Assembly (NCBI RefSeq): GCF_003258515.1
Contig: NZ_QGEH01000001.1
Span: 496,001 to 560,000 of the forward strand
Direction: 5' to 3'
Source of the DNA: Marinobacter bohaiensis
GTDB taxonomy: Bacteria > Pseudomonadota > Gammaproteobacteria > Pseudomonadales > Oleiphilaceae
DNA: 64,000 nt
Part shown: positions 18,020 through 25,764 of the stretch, one piece after another
Layout: each line of letters opens with the position of its first letter
Position numbering within the stretch: the first letter of the stretch is position 1
The notes under the pieces: model-generated
What the model was told of the DNA's origin: nothing
Seen by the model: the letters and a program-made list of their open reading frames with translations, nothing else
Database searches by the model: none
Made by a program: the position numbers and the translations under genes

Positions 18020-19822
18020 ATGACCAAGCGTAAAATCGAAATCACTGACGTCATCCTGCGGGACGCCCACCAGTCCCTGATTGCCACCCGCATGCGTACC
18101 GAGGACATGCTGCCGGCCTGCGACAAGCTGGACAAGGCCGGTTACTGGTCCCTGGAATGCTGGGGCGGCGCCACGTTCGACAGCTGTGTGCGCTTCCTCA
18201 AGGAAGATCCCTGGGAACGCCTGCGCCAGCTGCGCAAGGCCCTGCCCAACACCCGCCTGCAGATGCTGCTGCGCGGCCAGAACCTGCTGGGCTACCGCCA
18301 CTACGCCGACGACGTGGTCGAGGCCTTCTGCCAGAAGGCGGCGGACAACGGCATCGACGTGTTCCGCATCTTCGACGCGCTCAACGACGTGCGTAACCTG
18401 GAAACCAGCATCAAGGCGGTCAAGAAAGCCGGCAAGCATGCCCAGGGCACCATCTGCTACACCGTCAGCCCGGTGCATGGCACGGAGAAGTTCCTCAAGC
18501 AGGCCAAGCAGATGGCCGACATGGGCGTGGACAGCATCGCCATCAAGGACATGGCCGGTCTATTAACCCCGTCCGCCACCGCCGACCTGGTCAGCGCCCT
18601 GAAGAAAGAGCTGAGCCTGCCGGTGTTCCTGCACTCCCACTACACGTCGGGCATGGCCTCCATGTGTCAGTGGGCAGCGATCGAAGCCGGTGTGGACCAC
18701 ATCGATACCGCGCTGTCCGCCTTTGCCGGCGGTACCAGTCACCCGCCCACCGAGTCGCTGGTCGCCTCCCTGAAGGAGGCGGGTTATGAGGTGGATCTGG
18801 ACCTGGAAACCCTGGACGAGCTGACCGGCCACTTCCGCGAAGTGCGCAAGAAGTACCATCAGTTCGAGAGCGAGTACAACGGGGTGGATACCGCGGTGCT
18901 GCTGTCCCAGGTGCCGGGAGGCATGATGTCCAACCTGGCCAACCAGCTCAAGGAGCAGGGCGCGCTGGACAAGATCCGCGACGTGTTCGCCGAGATCCCG
19001 CGCGTGCGCAAGGACCTGGGCTACCCGCCGCTGGTCACGCCGACATCCCAGATCGTGGGCACCCAGGCGGTGATCAACGTGTTGTCCGGCAAGCGCTACG
19101 ACAACATCACCAACGAGGTGAAGAAGTACCTGCAGGGCTGGTACGGTGCCGCCCCGGGCGAGATCAACGCCGACCTGCAGAAGCGCGCCGTGGGTAACGA
19201 AGAGCTGATCGAAGAACGTCCGGCCAACCAGCTCAAGAACGAGTTCCACACGCTGAAGGACGACATTGGCGACCTGGCGGAGTCGGAAGAGGACATTCTC
19301 ACCTACGCTATGTTCCCGGACCAGGCGCGCGAGTTCCTGCAGCAGCGTAAGGACGGCACCCTCAAGCCGGAACCGCTGGAGCCGAAGCCTTCAGCCGCCA
19401 GCGCCGGCTCGGTGTCCACCGAGTTCAAGATCACGGTTCACGGCGAGACGTTCGACGTCAATGTCACCGGTGTCAGCCCGTCCGGCGATGACGAGCGGCG
19501 CTTCTTCATGACCGTCGACGGCATTCCCGAAGAAATCCGTCTGGAATCCCTGGGTGGCTTCGAGCGTGAAGGCGGCGGTGGCTCCGGTCGCGGCAAGGCC
19601 TCCAAGGAAGGCCACGTGACCACGAGTATGCCGGGCAACATCGTCGACGTCCTGGTGGGCGAGGGTGACAGCGTCGAGGCCGGCAAGCCGGTGCTGATCA
19701 TCGAAGCCATGAAGATGGAAACCGAGGTGAAAGCCCCGATCTCCGGCAAGGTGGTTGGCGTGTTCATCAAGAAGGGCGACCGGGTGACCCCGTCCGAAGT
19801 CCTGATGGAAATCGAGCCCTGA
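18020..19822 (+). CDS. pycB: Pyruvate carboxylase subunit B (carboxyltransferase plus biotin domain)
   Basis: 600 residues. The carboxyltransferase TIM barrel begins ITDVILRDAHQSLIATRMRT and shows GGATFDSCVRFL, the metal/substrate lysine region IKDMAGLL, and HSHYTSG. A conserved helical domain follows (about 300-460), then a Ser/Gly-rich linker near 525 and a biotinyl domain with acceptor Lys565 in IEAMKMETE. The sequence would also fit an oxaloacetate decarboxylase alpha subunit, but no membrane beta or gamma subunit genes are adjacent and pycA is, so the anaplerotic enzyme is favoured. A strong terminator follows. Confidence 0.92.
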   Translation: MTKRKIEITDVILRDAHQSLIATRMRTEDMLPACDKLDKAGYWSLECWGGATFDSCVRFLKEDPWERLRQLRKALPNTRLQMLLRGQNLLGYRHYADDVVEAFCQKAADNGIDVFRIFDALNDVRNLETSIKAVKKAGKHAQGTICYTVSPVHGTEKFLKQAKQMADMGVDSIAIKDMAGLLTPSATADLVSALKKELSLPVFLHSHYTSGMASMCQWAAIEAGVDHIDTALSAFAGGTSHPPTESLVASLKEAGYEVDLDLETLDELTGHFREVRKKYHQFESEYNGVDTAVLLSQVPGGMMSNLANQLKEQGALDKIRDVFAEIPRVRKDLGYPPLVTPTSQIVGTQAVINVLSGKRYDNITNEVKKYLQGWYGAAPGEINADLQKRAVGNEELIEERPANQLKNEFHTLKDDIGDLAESEEDILTYAMFPDQAREFLQQRKDGTLKPEPLEPKPSAASAGSVSTEFKITVHGETFDVNVTGVSPSGDDERRFFMTVDGIPEEIRLESLGGFEREGGGGSGRGKASKEGHVTTSMPGNIVDVLVGEGDSVEAGKPVLIIEAMKMETEVKAPISGKVVGVFIKKGDRVTPSEVLMEIEP

Positions 19823-19843
19823 GTGGTTCGCTGACCCGACGTG

Positions 19844-19872
19844 AAAAAGCCCGGCTTCGGCCGGGCTTTTTT
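19844..19872 (+). terminator. Rho-independent terminator of pycAB
   Basis: A-run, then GCCCGGC-TTCG-GCCGGGC and a T6 run. The stable UUCG tetraloop and A/T tails make a strong, potentially bidirectional terminator 21 bases past the pycB stop. Confidence 0.92.
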
Positions 19873-19884
19873 GTGGGGGTTGGG

Positions 19885-19977
19885 GCAGCCCGTGGGCTGC
19901 TCCGAAGCGTCGGCTACATTTTGCCGTAACTCGAGCATGTAGCAGAAGCTTTAGCTTCTGAGGCGCCAACGGCGCCC
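19885..19977. repeat. REP-like paired palindromic element, copy 1
   Basis: Starts GCAGCCCGTGGGCTGCTCCG, then GAAGCGTCGGCTACAT, a short spacer, and an inverted partner with GTAGC, AGCTTTAGCTTC, GAGGCGCC. The same parts in the same order recur at 33865-33967. Both copies are intergenic between convergently or terminally placed genes, as REP/BIME elements are. Confidence 0.7.
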
Positions 19978-20007
19978 GGGTCGACTCATACCCGGAAGGC
20001 GGTCGCC

Positions 20008-20679
20008 TTACCGCTTCACCGTCTCCACCCCATTCTTGGTTCCCAGCAGCAGGATATCCGCCGGCCGGTGCGCGAACAGACCGTTGGTCACGGTGCCGAC
20101 GATCTGGTTGAGCTTGGTTTCCAGTTCGATCGGGTTGGCGATGCTGAGGTTGTGCACGTCGATGATGATGTTGCCGTTGTCGGTGGTCACGCCCTCGCGG
20201 TAGACCGGGTCGCCGCCCAGTTTGACGATCTCGCGGCCGACATGGCTGCGGGCCATGGGAATCACTTCCACCGGCAGCGGAAACTCGCCCAGGATGTCCA
20301 CTTTCTTGGAGTCGTCGGCGATGCAGATGAAGGTCTTGGCGACCGCCGCCACGATCTTCTCGCGGGTCAGGGCCGCGCCGCCGCCCTTGATCAGCTCCAG
20401 GTGCGGGTTGGTTTCGTCGGCGCCGTCGATGTAGAACTCCAGGCCGGACACCGCGTTGAGATCGTAGACCGGGATGCCGTGGCTCTTCAGACGCTCGGCG
20501 GTGGCTTCGGAGCTGGCGACAGCGCCGTCGAATTCGGTTTTCAGCTCGGCCAGCAGGTCGATGAAGAAGTTGGCGGTGCTGCCGGTGCCGACGCCGATCA
20601 CGCTGTCCGGATCCAGCTTCGGGCGAATGGTGTCGATGGCCGCCTGGGCAACCGCCTTCTTGAGTTCGTCCTGGGTCAT
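20008..20679 (-). CDS. rpiA: Ribose-5-phosphate isomerase A
   Basis: 223 residues, interconverts ribose 5-phosphate and ribulose 5-phosphate in the non-oxidative pentose phosphate pathway. Motifs: [15 protein letters not shown] (phosphate loop), [22 protein letters not shown] (active-site Asp pair), [13 protein letters not shown] with the catalytic Glu, and a C-terminal [14 protein letters not shown]. The start is set at [10 protein letters not shown], although the frame is open far upstream antisense to ilvA. It is divergent from ilvA, as in Pseudomonas. Confidence 0.96.
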   Translation of the reverse strand: MTQDELKKAVAQAAIDTIRPKLDPDSVIGVGTGSTANFFIDLLAELKTEFDGAVASSEATAERLKSHGIPVYDLNAVSGLEFYIDGADETNPHLELIKGGGAALTREKIVAAVAKTFICIADDSKKVDILGEFPLPVEVIPMARSHVGREIVKLGGDPVYREGVTTDNGNIIIDVHNLSIANPIELETKLNQIVGTVTNGLFAHRPADILLLGTKNGVETVKR

Positions 20680-20928
20680 AGTGCTCTCGATGCTCTCGTT
20701 TCGGTGTCGGATTTGTCTTCGATGTCGCCATGGGCACTGACGATGAAATGGCCTCCAGTATAACGGTGTGACGGCAGGCCATACAGGGCCAGCTGACCCG
20801 CGTCGTGTCGGCCGGGCATTAACGCTGGACGCCAAACCGCCAAACTCCGTAGACTTGAGGGTTTTCACCCACCCGAAAGGTCTGTCAGGGACCGTTGTTT
20901 CATCGACCCAGAGAAGGGAATTGCCACC

Positions 20929-22455
20929 ATGCCACAGCGCTACATCAAGAAAATACTCGATGCCCGAGTCTACGATGTGGCGATTGAATCGCCGCTGACT
21001 CATGCCCGTAACCTGTCCAAGCGGTTCAACAATCACATTATTCTGAAGCGCGAAGACCTGCAGCCGGTGTTCTCGTTCAAGTGCCGTGGCGCCTACAACG
21101 CAATTGCCCATCTCAGCGAGGAAGAGCGGGAGAAGGGCGTGATCTGCGCCTCCGCCGGCAACCATGCCCAGGGCGTGGCACTGGCGGCGCAGGAGCTGGG
21201 CATCAAGGCGGTGATCGTCATGCCCCAGACCACGCCGGAGATCAAGGTCAAATCCGTGCGCGACCGGGGTGCCAAGGTGGTGCTCAAGGGTGACGCGTTC
21301 GACGAGGCCGCCGCCCACGCCCAGGAACTGATGGACAAGCAGGGGCTGACCTACATCCCGCCCTACGACCATCCCGATGTGATCGCCGGCCAGGGTACGG
21401 TGGCCATGGAGCTGTTGTGGCAGTTCACAAAACCCCTGCACGCCGTGTTCATTCCGGTGGGCGGTGGTGGCCTGATGGCCGGTATGGCGGCCTATATCAA
21501 GTACCTGCGTCCGGAGACCCGGGTCATCGGCGTGGAGCCGGAAGATTCCAACTGCCTGCAGGCGGCGCTGGCCGCTGGCGAGCGGGTGGTTCTGGATGAG
21601 GTTGGCATCTTTGCCGACGGCGTGGCGGTCAAGCAGATCGGCAAGAACACCTGGGACATCTGCAAGGAGTGCGTGGACGAGGTGGTGACCGTCTCCACCG
21701 ACGAAATCTGCGCCGCCATCAAGGATGTGTTCGACGACACCCGCTCCATCTGCGAGCCGGCCGGGGCCCTGGCGGTGGCGGGCATCAAGAAATACGTCCA
21801 GCGCGAGGAAGTCGTAGGGCAGAACCTGGCGGGTGTTCTCAGTGGCGCCAACATGAACTTCGACCGGCTGCGTTACATCTCCGAGCGCACGGAAATCGGC
21901 GAGCAGCGCGAAGCGATCCTGGCGGTGACCATTCCCGAGCGCCCGGGCAGCTTCAAATCGTTCATCAACGCCCTGCACAAGCGCAGCATCACCGAGTTCA
22001 ACTACCGCTACTCGGACGGCGACGAGGCCCGCATCTTCGTCGGCATCCAGATCCAGTCCGGTGGCCTGGGTCGCGAGGAGCTTGTCGAGGACCTGCGGGA
22101 CGGCGGTTACGGCGTCATCGATCTGACCGACAGCGACATCGCCAAGCAGCATATTCGCCACATGGTGGGCGGCCACGCGCCGCACATCAACAACGAGAAA
22201 GTGTTCCAGTTCGAGTTCCCGGAACGACCCGGGGCTTTGCTCAAGTTCCTGATGTCCCTGGGCACCCGCTGGAACATCTCCATGTTCCATTACCGCAACC
22301 ACGGTGCGGCCTACAGCCGGGTGCTGATGGGCGCCCAGGTGGAGGACCACGAGATCGGGGCCTTTACCCAGATGCTGGACAAGGTGGGCTTCCGTTACGA
22401 GAACGTGACCGATAACGAGGCTTACCGGCTGTTCCTGGGGAACGGGAACCACTGA
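20929..22455 (+). CDS. ilvA: Biosynthetic threonine ammonia-lyase
   Basis: 508 residues; deaminates threonine to 2-oxobutanoate, the first step of isoleucine synthesis. The PLP lysine is in [12 protein letters not shown] (Lys51), followed by [11 protein letters not shown] and the phosphate-binding VGGGGLMAG. The long C-terminus (about 325-508) has two ACT-like regulatory repeats, [17 protein letters not shown] and [16 protein letters not shown], so isoleucine feedback and valine activation are expected. Full length for the biosynthetic type. A terminator follows 27 bases after the stop. Confidence 0.96.
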   Translation: MPQRYIKKILDARVYDVAIESPLTHARNLSKRFNNHIILKREDLQPVFSFKCRGAYNAIAHLSEEEREKGVICASAGNHAQGVALAAQELGIKAVIVMPQTTPEIKVKSVRDRGAKVVLKGDAFDEAAAHAQELMDKQGLTYIPPYDHPDVIAGQGTVAMELLWQFTKPLHAVFIPVGGGGLMAGMAAYIKYLRPETRVIGVEPEDSNCLQAALAAGERVVLDEVGIFADGVAVKQIGKNTWDICKECVDEVVTVSTDEICAAIKDVFDDTRSICEPAGALAVAGIKKYVQREEVVGQNLAGVLSGANMNFDRLRYISERTEIGEQREAILAVTIPERPGSFKSFINALHKRSITEFNYRYSDGDEARIFVGIQIQSGGLGREELVEDLRDGGYGVIDLTDSDIAKQHIRHMVGGHAPHINNEKVFQFEFPERPGALLKFLMSLGTRWNISMFHYRNHGAAYSRVLMGAQVEDHEIGAFTQMLDKVGFRYENVTDNEAYRLFLGNGNH

Positions 22456-22482
22456 AGCCGGATTGGCAAGCGGGTATACCAG

Positions 22483-22514
22483 ACGGCCGGGATCCTCGGA
22501 TCCCGGCCGTTTTT
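22483..22514 (+). terminator. Rho-independent terminator of ilvA
   Basis: ACGGCCGGGATCC and GGATCCCGGCCGT form a perfect 13-bp stem around a TC loop, then TTTT. Confidence 0.9.
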
Positions 22515-22787
22515 ATGGGCTGGAGTGGGCGCGAACCTCACCGGTCAGGAATTAAATATTCTGTAATCTGTAATAAATTGTATTCGGGAAGTTAGCTGAT
22601 ACTATTTACAACAATTCTTCGAATAAAAAATAACCAACTGATTGTCGTGAGGATTTACAATGGGTCCAAATGGCCCATCTGTCATCATCCGAGCGGCGAC
22701 CGGTTGGGGCAGCAGCGCTGATCAGGAACGACCAAAACAGAATACGAAAGCGGTACCAAAGCCGCTGATATTGGGGGATGCAATACC
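22515..22787. other. AT-rich non-coding stretch between ilvA and the small ORF
   Basis: Bases 22550-22660 are markedly AT-rich compared with the coding DNA around them and contain several TATA-like and TAATA stretches, so a promoter for the small ORF at 22788 is likely. An ORF of 49 codons at 22660-22809 with a GAGG before its ATG overlaps the small ORF in another frame; I could not choose between them with certainty. Confidence 0.4.
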
Positions 22788-22940
22788 ATGGAACGAAAGC
22801 CTGACATGATCCGGGCGCTCGTTTTTATTTTCGTCATTGGCCTTGCGGTCACGGGGCTGACAACGCTGCACGCGTCTGAGCCCAAGTCGCGGGCGGCGGA
22901 CGTCGTCAACCCGTCATTGCTGTCTTCAGCCGACGAATAA
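22788..22940 (+). CDS. Small exported or membrane protein of 50 residues
   Basis: Reads MERKPDMIRALVFIFVIGLA and continues through a hydrophobic helix (about residues 8-27) to a polar tail ending SLLSSADE before TAA. GGGGGA stands 9 bases before the ATG. The N-terminal positive charge, single hydrophobic helix and a possible HASEP cleavage region fit a secreted peptide or a single-pass membrane protein. It lies between ilvA and fau on the plus strand. I do not recognise a family. Confidence 0.5.
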   Translation: MERKPDMIRALVFIFVIGLAVTGLTTLHASEPKSRAADVVNPSLLSSADE

Positions 22941-23048
22941 AGGCGAACGAGTGGCGAGGCGCACGTGCGGTGAGCGTGGCGGCGCCTCGATTCGACGTTT
23001 CCCTATCCTGCTTTTGCTTATCCCGTCCTTGCCGACCCCGGAGCACGT

Positions 23049-23807
23049 TTAACGCGGTATCCGGCCGAGACGCCGTCGACCCTGACGTCTGTCGGCCCAT
23101 GGGTAGCGCCCAAAGCGCAGTCGGGGGTGGCGTTGAACTCCCGTTTTTCCGGCTACGTTTCCGGTTCCCGAAGCCTGCTTTTGACAGACAATCTGTCGCG
23201 TCGGGGTGATCACCCTGGACATGGGCACGTCCCACGTCTGCACCGGCAGGCTTTCCACTTCCTGTTCGTCGTGCGCCAGGCCAATCAGCGCCGGCGGTCG
23301 CGCGTACGCCTGCCGTTTGAAGGCAAAGGTCCGGTCGTAGAAGCCGCCCCCCATACCCAGCCGGCCGCCACAATCATCAAAGCCCACCAGCGGCATCAGC
23401 ACCGCGTCCAATGCCCAAGGTGCGCGGCGGGGCGCGTTGCGCCTGGCGGGCTCGGGAATCCCGAAACGATTGCGCCGCAATCGCGTGCGCGGGTCCAGGC
23501 GATAGAACCAGAGCTGGTTGCCCAGCACCGGGTGCAGGACCGGCAAATAAACGCTCAGCCGGCGTCGGCGTGCCTGTTCGATAAACGCGCGTGGATCGAC
23601 TTCACCATCGTTGGGCAGGTACAGGCCGATGTGGCGGGCCCGGGACAGGCCGAAATAGCGCATCAACTGAACGATCAGGCCCCGGGCGGCGGCCCGTTGC
23701 TGGCTGTCGGACAGGGCCCGTCGACGCTGGCGCAGGGTGCGGCGGAGCTGTCTGCGGTTGGCGCTTGCCGGGACGGGGGTGGGAAATCGGGTCACAGTGT
23801 CGGCCAT
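23049..23807 (-). CDS. fau: 5-formyltetrahydrofolate cyclo-ligase with an unusual C-terminal tail
   Basis: Converts 5-formyl-THF to 5,10-methenyl-THF using ATP. The family core is present: Arg-rich N-terminal helix RRQLRRTLRQRRRAL, IGLYLPNDGEVDP, RFGIPEP, VLMPLVGFDDCGGRLGMGGG (the ATP/folate loop) and GLAHDEQEVESLPVQTWDVP followed by VITP. Relatives normally stop soon after this point; here 40 or so Arg- and Gly-rich residues follow to give 252. The tail looks like read-through into non-coding sequence. Linkage to ssrS and zapA is conserved in gammaproteobacteria, but here a small island separates it from ssrS. Confidence 0.9.
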   Translation of the reverse strand: MADTVTRFPTPVPASANRRQLRRTLRQRRRALSDSQQRAAARGLIVQLMRYFGLSRARHIGLYLPNDGEVDPRAFIEQARRRRLSVYLPVLHPVLGNQLWFYRLDPRTRLRRNRFGIPEPARRNAPRRAPWALDAVLMPLVGFDDCGGRLGMGGGFYDRTFAFKRQAYARPPALIGLAHDEQEVESLPVQTWDVPMSRVITPTRQIVCQKQASGTGNVAGKTGVQRHPRLRFGRYPWADRRQGRRRLGRIPR

Positions 23808-23854
23808 TCGTAACGCGTGTGGTGGAAGCGATGGCGCATTCAGGCGAGAAAAAG

Positions 23855-23907
23855 AAAGCTTCCCGGGATGCCGTTATCGGATGTGGCCCTTGAACCCAAA
23901 AGTTCAA
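23855..23907. repeat. Left 53-bp att-like repeat (copy of the ssrS 3' end)
   Basis: Identical over all 53 bases to 25220-25272, starting AAAGCTTCCCGGGATGCCGT and ending CCCAAAAGTTCAA. Read on the minus strand, it is the conserved 3' end of 6S RNA (CCTTGAAC..GGGTTCAAGGG..GGCATCCCGGGAAGC). The rest of the 6S gene is absent here, so this is a detached copy, as left behind by site-specific integration. Confidence 0.92.
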
Positions 23908-23962
23908 AGGACCCTTCGTAACCGAGGCTTAATACAGTAGCTTACGGTCATTCCAAGCTTGG

Positions 23963-23971
23963 TTTGTACCA
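23963..23971 (+). repeat. TTTGTACCA copy near the left island end
   Basis: One exact copy of the 9-mer found twice beside the right att copy. Candidate arm-type recombinase binding site. Confidence 0.45.
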
Positions 23972-24015
23972 CCCTGTTGGACTTGATTGCAATTCGATTC
24001 AGCCAAGACTGCCAT

Positions 24016-24801
24016 TCAAAACAACTTGCGTTTATGTGTCTCGGAGCTGGTTTCCTCCATAAATTTAAACCTAAATTTCTCTCCTGGCAGTTGAATCAGG
24101 TACTGATAATAAGATTCGGCTTTATTATTGAATGACGTTCGATGGGAACGGAATCGAGCCGTAAAGCTGTTCTCGGGAAGGATTGTCGTCTTTTGGAGGT
24201 ACCCCTGAAGGGCGCTCAGGCCGTGAACAAGGTCTGCATTGATGTTTGCCATGCCTGATTGGGCATTTGCCTGAATCTGGGCCTGAGCTGCTGCCGAAGC
24301 GGCCGGGTCATAGGTTGTGCTATAGGAAGAGCCTGAGTAAGTAGCACTTCCACCAGTTCCATATACCGATCCTGAGCCATAGGTTGAAGTTGTAGTTGGC
24401 TGAGAGGCACTCAGACTCTGCGCCATGGCTCCTAAGGCTATTGCTGTTTTTCGTGACTGTGCTCTTGTGACGTGTTGCTGCTCAAGTTCGTGATATGTCC
24501 ACAGGGCTATTGGTTGACTGTCTTGAGTAAGGGTGATGTTTTCAATGCCAATGTTGACCGGCCCACCGGATCGATTGAGCACTGTAATAAAGGCGGTTAT
24601 TTCTTCCCAACGTTCTTTGCTTTCTCGAACGGCAAGCTCAACGTCAAATTGAGTGCCTTCCTGATGCAAGACTGTCCAGCCTTGGTTGTAATAGATTTGC
24701 TGATACGGTTTTTGAACCGGATGGAAGTCAGTATGGTACGTGGTCGTAGCGCAGCCAGATAAGAATAAGGCCAAGCTGCCGACAGCCAGCGGCAAACGCA
24801 T
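24016..24801 (-). CDS. Island-encoded lipoprotein of unknown function
   Basis: 261 residues. A type II signal peptide, MRLPLAVGSLALFLSGCATT, has the lipobox LSGC with Cys17. The mature part begins with a Tyr/Gln-rich stretch, a beta-rich domain (about 40-115, including WEEITAFITVLNRSG and IGIENITL), a low-complexity Ser/Thr/Gly/Tyr segment (about 130-170) with GSGSVYGTGG, an Ala/Gln stretch, and a C-terminal beta domain ending KRKLF. AAGGAG precedes the ATG. It lies wholly between the ssrS repeats and has lower G+C than the genome around it, so it is the cargo of the island. No family recognised. Confidence 0.8.
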   Translation of the reverse strand: MRLPLAVGSLALFLSGCATTTYHTDFHPVQKPYQQIYYNQGWTVLHQEGTQFDVELAVRESKERWEEITAFITVLNRSGGPVNIGIENITLTQDSQPIALWTYHELEQQHVTRAQSRKTAIALGAMAQSLSASQPTTTSTYGSGSVYGTGGSATYSGSSYSTTYDPAASAAAQAQIQANAQSGMANINADLVHGLSALQGYLQKTTILPENSFTARFRSHRTSFNNKAESYYQYLIQLPGEKFRFKFMEETSSETHKRKLF

Positions 24802-24839
24802 AGTGGTGCTCCTTCGTGAAACAGTACCCGGAGCTTAGA

Positions 24840-25137
24840 TTAACTTTTATCCACCTGTTTCTGCCAGTTTACGAACTCTCTAACTACCTCATCCGTAAAA
24901 CCTTTGCTTTCAACTGCTCCACTAACGCTGATTTATACTCGCCGTAGTGAAGTTCTCGTTGGCAATTGGGGCACAGTGACGGATGCGGGCGACAACTGGG
25001 TCGGATGTACCTATGCTCTTCTTGATCTCGCTCTTCCCAAAATAGGGTCGCAAAGCTTTGAGGAGCTGCTTTCGATATTGGAAGTTTGTGGTCAAGGGAC
25101 GTCGATGCAGGCTTGATCTGATGCGGAGAGCAGTCAC
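24840..25137 (-). pseudogene. Remnant of a tyrosine-recombinase integrase fused to a second fragment
   Basis: In one frame (25137 down to 24922, GTG start) the translation contains RRPLTTNFQYRKQLLKALRP followed by YFGKSEIKKSIGTSDP and VVARIR. This is the N-terminal DUF6538-like domain of phage and island integrases (family consensus known to me). No core-binding or catalytic domain with R..H-x-x-R..Y follows. In shifted frames the end reads HYGEYKSALVEQLKAK, then GFTDEVVREFVNWQKQVDKS and a stop at 24840. So at least two frame changes are needed for one continuous product. Position next to ssrS fits an integrase whose body was deleted. Confidence 0.7.
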
Positions 25138-25141
25138 TTAG

Positions 25142-25163
25142 TTTGTACCAGTCTTTTGTACCA
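25142..25163 (+). repeat. Two TTTGTACCA copies beside the right att repeat
   Basis: Exact copies at 25142-25150 and 25155-25163, 13 bases apart, in the region upstream of the integrase remnant. A third copy is at 23963. Spacing and location suit integrase arm-binding sites. Confidence 0.45.
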
Positions 25164-25219
25164 GTGCGGTAATGGGTAAAGACTGTAAGCAACTGTTTTT
25201 AAGGTAACTAGTTGAAAAT

Positions 25220-25272
25220 AAAGCTTCCCGGGATGCCGTTATCGGATGTGGCCCTTGAACCCAAAAGTTCAA
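25220..25272. repeat. Right 53-bp att-like repeat, inside the intact ssrS gene
   Basis: Identical to 23855-23907. Here it is the genuine 3' end of the 6S RNA gene, including the terminal closing stem and the CCTTGAAC hairpin. Confidence 0.92.
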
Positions 25273-25401
25273 GGTGGTGGCCGCTGTGACACATTAGGCT
25301 TTCCCCTGCGTGGGGGACATGCTCACAATGCCCTGAAGTAGCCACCTAGGTATTGCGCATCGGCTCGAGGACGTATCCGACCAGCGAACAACCCAGGAAG
25401 T
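25226..25401 (-). ncRNA. ssrS: 6S RNA
   Basis: About 176 nt on the minus strand. The 5' part reads CTTCCTGGGTTGTTCGC and CCTCGAGCCGAT, and the 3' part GTGAGCATG, GAAAGCCTAATGTG, CCTTGAACTTTTGGGTTCAA and GGCATCCCGGGAAG, all matching conserved positions of gammaproteobacterial 6S RNA. The two ends pair to form the long closing stem (CTTCCTGGG with CCCGGGAAG). 6S RNA mimics an open promoter and sequesters the sigma-70 holoenzyme in stationary phase. It lies downstream of zapA, its usual neighbour. Exact ends are estimates from the promoter and the terminal stem. Confidence 0.93.
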
Positions 25402-25407
25402 GGACTC

Positions 25408-25438
25408 ATTATAAGGGCTTTACCCGGTGTGGATGCAA
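25408..25438 (-). promoter_or_regulatory. Sigma-70 promoter of ssrS
   Basis: A perfect TATAAT on the minus strand (25408-25413) lies 7 bases before the inferred 6S start. A TTGCAT or TGCATC -35-like hexamer occurs 18-19 bases further upstream. Confidence 0.7.
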
Positions 25439-25482
25439 ACCCGACTTCGGATAATCCTGATGCCGGGTCTATCTCCGTCCGC

Positions 25483-25764
25483 TCACTCGCCCAGAGCGTC
25501 GTCCAGGCGATGGTCCATTTGTTCCAGGATACGGGCCGCTTTATCGGAGAGATTGTGCTGCAGCAGCTCGTGGGTGATGTTGAGTGCTGCCATGACGGCA
25601 ATCCGCTCGGTGCCAAAGACCTTTCCGCTGGCGCGGATCTCGCGCATCTTACTGTCCAGGTGACGGGCGGCTTCCTTCAGTTCGTCCCGGGCGTCGTCCG
25701 GGCAGGCGACCAGGAAGGACTTGTCGAGGATGCTGACTTCGACCGTGGTGGGGGTGTCCGACAT
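25483..25764 (-). CDS. zapA: Cell division protein ZapA
   Basis: 93 residues; binds FtsZ and bundles its filaments at midcell. The N-terminus VEVSILDKSFLVACPDDARD is the family signature, followed by AARHLDSKMREIR, the conserved central region TERIAVMAALNITHELLQ, and a C-terminal coiled coil. The start overlaps the stop of the preceding small coiled-coil gene in TGATG. It precedes ssrS, the conserved order. Confidence 0.94.
   Translation of the reverse strand: MSDTPTTVEVSILDKSFLVACPDDARDELKEAARHLDSKMREIRASGKVFGTERIAVMAALNITHELLQHNLSDKAARILEQMDHRLDDALGE

Larger units (their letters stand above)
23855..25272. mobile_element. Small decayed genomic island integrated in the 3' end of ssrS
   Basis: Bounded by two perfect 53-bp direct repeats of the 6S RNA 3' end. 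The roughly 1.3 kb between them is visibly lower in G+C than the neighbours and carries one lipoprotein gene, an integrase N-terminal fragment next to the intact ssrS, and three TTTGTACCA copies. In related genomes ssrS and fau are close neighbours. Orientation fits an element whose integrase gene lies beside the attachment site it recognises. No complete integrase remains, so the island cannot excise on its own. Confidence 0.85.

Noticed and set aside
18020-19822. Oxaloacetate decarboxylase alpha subunit
   Set aside because: No oadB or oadG gene is adjacent, whereas a biotin carboxylase gene is 14 bases upstream.
20680-22452. Long upstream in-frame extension of rpiA, antisense to ilvA
   Set aside because: RpiA family proteins start at [10 protein letters not shown]; the extension is antisense to a well-defined ilvA.
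22660-22809. 49-codon ORF overlapping the small hydrophobic ORF
   Set aside because: It has a passable ribosome site but no recognisable protein features, and the overlapping ORF at 22788 has a membrane helix; kept only as an alternative.
23855-25272. Island considered as a complete insertion sequence or composite element
   Set aside because: The boundary repeats are direct copies of ssrS, not terminal inverted repeats, and no full transposase or integrase is present.
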